Assembly (NCBI RefSeq): GCF_003205195.1
Contig: NZ_QJRY01000011.1
Location: 41,404-105,403, forward strand
Origin: Peteryoungia wuzhouensis
GTDB taxonomy: Bacteria > Pseudomonadota > Alphaproteobacteria > Rhizobiales > Rhizobiaceae
Direction of reading: 5' to 3'
Length of the DNA stretch: 64,000 nt
Translations under genes and position numbers: made by a program
The notes under the pieces: generated by a model
Told to the model about the DNA's origin: nothing
Seen by the model: the letters and a program-made list of their open reading frames with translations, nothing else
Database searches by the model: none
Part shown: positions 63,930 to 64,000 of the stretch, piece by piece
How the letters are laid out: the number at the start of each line of letters is the position of its first letter
Position numbering within the stretch: the first letter of the stretch is position 1

Positions 63930-64000
63930 TCACTTCTGCCAGCTCTTGACCAGTTCGTCGTAGTTGACGGTGATCGGCTTTTCCTTCTCGTTCTCGATCT
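63930..64000 (-). CDS. glpV: C-terminus of periplasmic binding protein, probably glycerol ABC transporter GlpV
   Basis: Only the last 22 codons are inside the window, reading ...NEKEKPITVNYDELVKSWQK before a TGA at 63930. The ending is characteristic of rhizobial extracellular solute-binding proteins. Position immediately upstream of glpK fits glpV, the final transporter gene of the rhizobial glpSTPQUV-K cluster. The assignment rests on this context, not on domains. Confidence 0.55.
   Translation of the reverse strand, partial: IENEKEKPITVNYDELVKSWQK

Overview
The window is a high-GC alphaproteobacterial chromosome segment, almost certainly from the family Rhizobiaceae (Rhizobium / Agrobacterium / Sinorhizobium relatives). 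This rests on gene order and families: SRP RNA-dnaX-ybaB-recR, rimP-nusA-ylxR-infB-rbfA-truB-rpsO-pnp, fabB-fabA next to irr, cmk-rpsA, CycM-type cytochrome c, a TIGR02300 protein, a rhizobial-type glycerol ABC transporter/kinase end, and an alpha-r14-like small RNA. No phage, IS element or CRISPR array is visible. Most of the window is core genome with small accessory patches.

Layout. 1-5.7 kb: 5'-proximal part of an N-acetylglutaminylglutamine-type amidotransferase; a minus-strand set (small CxxC membrane protein, Crp/Fnr regulator, PepSY membrane protein); a small membrane protein divergent from a TetR regulator with a clear operator; slyX. 5.8-15 kb: recF, moeB, GNAT, D-2-hydroxyacid dehydrogenase, SH3 protein, PfkB adenosine-type kinase, a structured intergenic region, AEC permease, cycM, kdsB, pheA. 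15-24.7 kb: nudC and HIT protein, SRP RNA, dnaX, ybaB, alpha/beta hydrolase divergent from a TetR regulator with a perfect palindromic operator, MOSC protein, recR, lytic transglycosylase, MFS exporter. 24.7-36.2 kb: the transcription/translation superoperon rimP to pnp with a leader terminator and internal hairpins, then an RsmC-like methyltransferase. 36.2-46.9 kb: AraC and orphan LuxR-HTH regulators, fabB-fabA, irr, TRIC channel, secreted Cys-rich protein, ElyC/YdcF protein, tRNA-Ala(GGC), TIGR02300, an AT-richer orphan gene, cmk, rpsA. 46.9-53.6 kb: a large disordered protein, a nicotinamide phosphoribosyltransferase, small hypotheticals, RNase D, the small RNA, a phosphomannomutase-family enzyme. 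53.6-59.7 kb: a singlet-oxygen type stress module (SDR, Cfa-like methyltransferase, DUF1365, FAD oxidoreductase, ECF sigma RpoE, anti-sigma ChrR, DUF2177). 59.7-64 kb: MBL exonuclease plus ATP-dependent DNA ligase, glycerol kinase, and the C-terminus of a glycerol-transporter binding protein.

The two most informative non-routine loci are: (i) an intergenic small RNA at about 51886-52008 with three hairpins that each display a CCTCCTCCC-type anti-Shine-Dalgarno loop (alpha-r14 / NfeR1-like); and (ii) the rpoE-chrR locus, where two divergent ECF-type promoters with identical 16-nt spacers drive rpoE-chrR on one side and an ATGA-coupled FAD oxidoreductase / DUF1365 / Cfa-like operon on the other. 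That operon is a plausible methylated-furan fatty acid or lipid-protection pathway. Neither system is new as a family. Comparison with remembered rhizobial gene order also suggests that fabI (next to fabB) and aroA (next to cmk) are missing from their usual places.
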